Assembly (NCBI GenBank): GCA_013911545.1
Contig: JACETA010000050.1
Span: 1 to 5,867 of the forward strand
Reading direction: 5' to 3'
DNA: 5,867 nucleotides
DNA from: Chloroflexota bacterium
GTDB lineage: Bacteria > Chloroflexota > Dehalococcoidia > Lucifugimonadales > Lucifugimonadaceae
Part shown: one piece after another, positions 5,608 to 5,867 of the stretch
Layout: each line of letters begins with the position of its first letter
How positions within the stretch are numbered: position 1 is the first letter of the stretch
Position numbers and translations under genes: made by a program
The notes under the pieces: generated by a model
Database searches by the model: none
What the model saw: the letters and a program-made list of their open reading frames with translations, nothing else
What the model was told of the DNA's origin: nothing

Positions 5608-5867
5608 ATGCATAACAATAAAATTATAGAAAAAATAAAAAATCATAAAACTGCTTATGTTTTATCTATTAAATCCGAAAATTTAGATGCCATAGAATAT
5701 GCTTCAAAATTAAATTATGACGCAATACATCTTGATGCAGAACATGGTTCATTTTCTGTTGATTCTGTTGAAAGAATTTGTCAGCTAGCTATTTCATCGG
5801 GACTAACAGTCACTTCACGAATTCATAAAATTTCTAAACAAGAAATAAATCTCTTTATAGATAGAGG
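5608..5867 (+). CDS. HpcH/HpaI-family aldolase, N-terminal part, truncated by window end
   Basis: The frame opens at ATG 5608 and stays open to the window end, giving 86 complete codons. The family comprises metal-dependent class II pyruvate aldolases and relatives that cleave 2-keto-hydroxy acids. Visible support includes YDAIHLDAEHG (37-47), matching the family D-x-EH motif with H46 where HpaI has its active-site histidine. SRIHK (70-74) carries an arginine where HpaI has a substrate-binding arginine, followed by a stretch ending NLFIDRG that aligns with the next helix (LIKR-LD-G type). The metal-ligand Glu and Asp would lie beyond the window. The opening AYVLSIKS replaces the usual GTW/GLW-type strand. 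An AGG lies only 4 bases before the ATG (5601-5603), so the start is slightly uncertain. It begins 23 bases after thiS with no terminator between, so it may be co-transcribed with the thiamin genes. The substrate is unknown. Confidence 0.8.
   Translation, partial: MHNNKIIEKIKNHKTAYVLSIKSENLDAIEYASKLNYDAIHLDAEHGSFSVDSVERICQLAISSGLTVTSRIHKISKQEINLFIDR

Overview
The window is AT-rich (about 30% GC by eye), gene-dense bacterial DNA with tiny intergenic gaps and overlapping genes. It looks like a compact chromosome, not accessory DNA: I see no mobile element, CRISPR array, tRNA or rRNA. The FtsK linker and alpha-domain sequence, together with the fused AccD-AccA carboxyltransferase, made me think of Chloroflexota, perhaps an AT-rich Dehalococcoidia/SAR202-type marine lineage. 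That placement rests on remembered family resemblance, not on a search.

Left block (1-3194, + strand): the 3' part of an FtsK/SpoIIIE DNA translocase gene whose N-terminal part lies before the window, then a single gene carrying both halves of the acetyl-CoA carboxylase carboxyltransferase (beta then alpha). The two genes share one base (TAATG), so they are probably co-transcribed and translationally coupled. The carboxyltransferase keeps its fold-defining motifs, but several glycine-rich active-site stretches are altered. This is the most interesting protein observation in the window.

Middle (3181-3951, - strand): a HAD-superfamily phosphatase of the Cof/HAD-IIB type, convergent with the carboxyltransferase gene and overlapping its end by 14 bases. 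A short hairpin coincides with the two stop codons.

Right block (4007-5867, + strand): after a 55-base divergent promoter region comes a tightly packed thiamin thiazole cluster: thiG (thiazole synthase), a ThiE/TenI-family gene whose active-site residues look more like the thiazole tautomerase TenI than like thiamin phosphate synthase, and thiS (sulfur carrier ending in Gly-Gly-Gly). The start of an HpcH/HpaI-family aldolase follows 23 bases later and runs off the window. ThiS carries sulfur as a thiocarboxylate, ThiG builds the thiazole phosphate, and the TenI-like protein would aromatise it. ThiF, ThiO or ThiH, and a clear ThiE are not in view. There is no room for a TPP riboswitch ahead of thiG.

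I did not find a wholly new system. The points worth following are the altered AccDA active site, the TenI-like gene between thiG and thiS, and the small structural features at the gene junctions.
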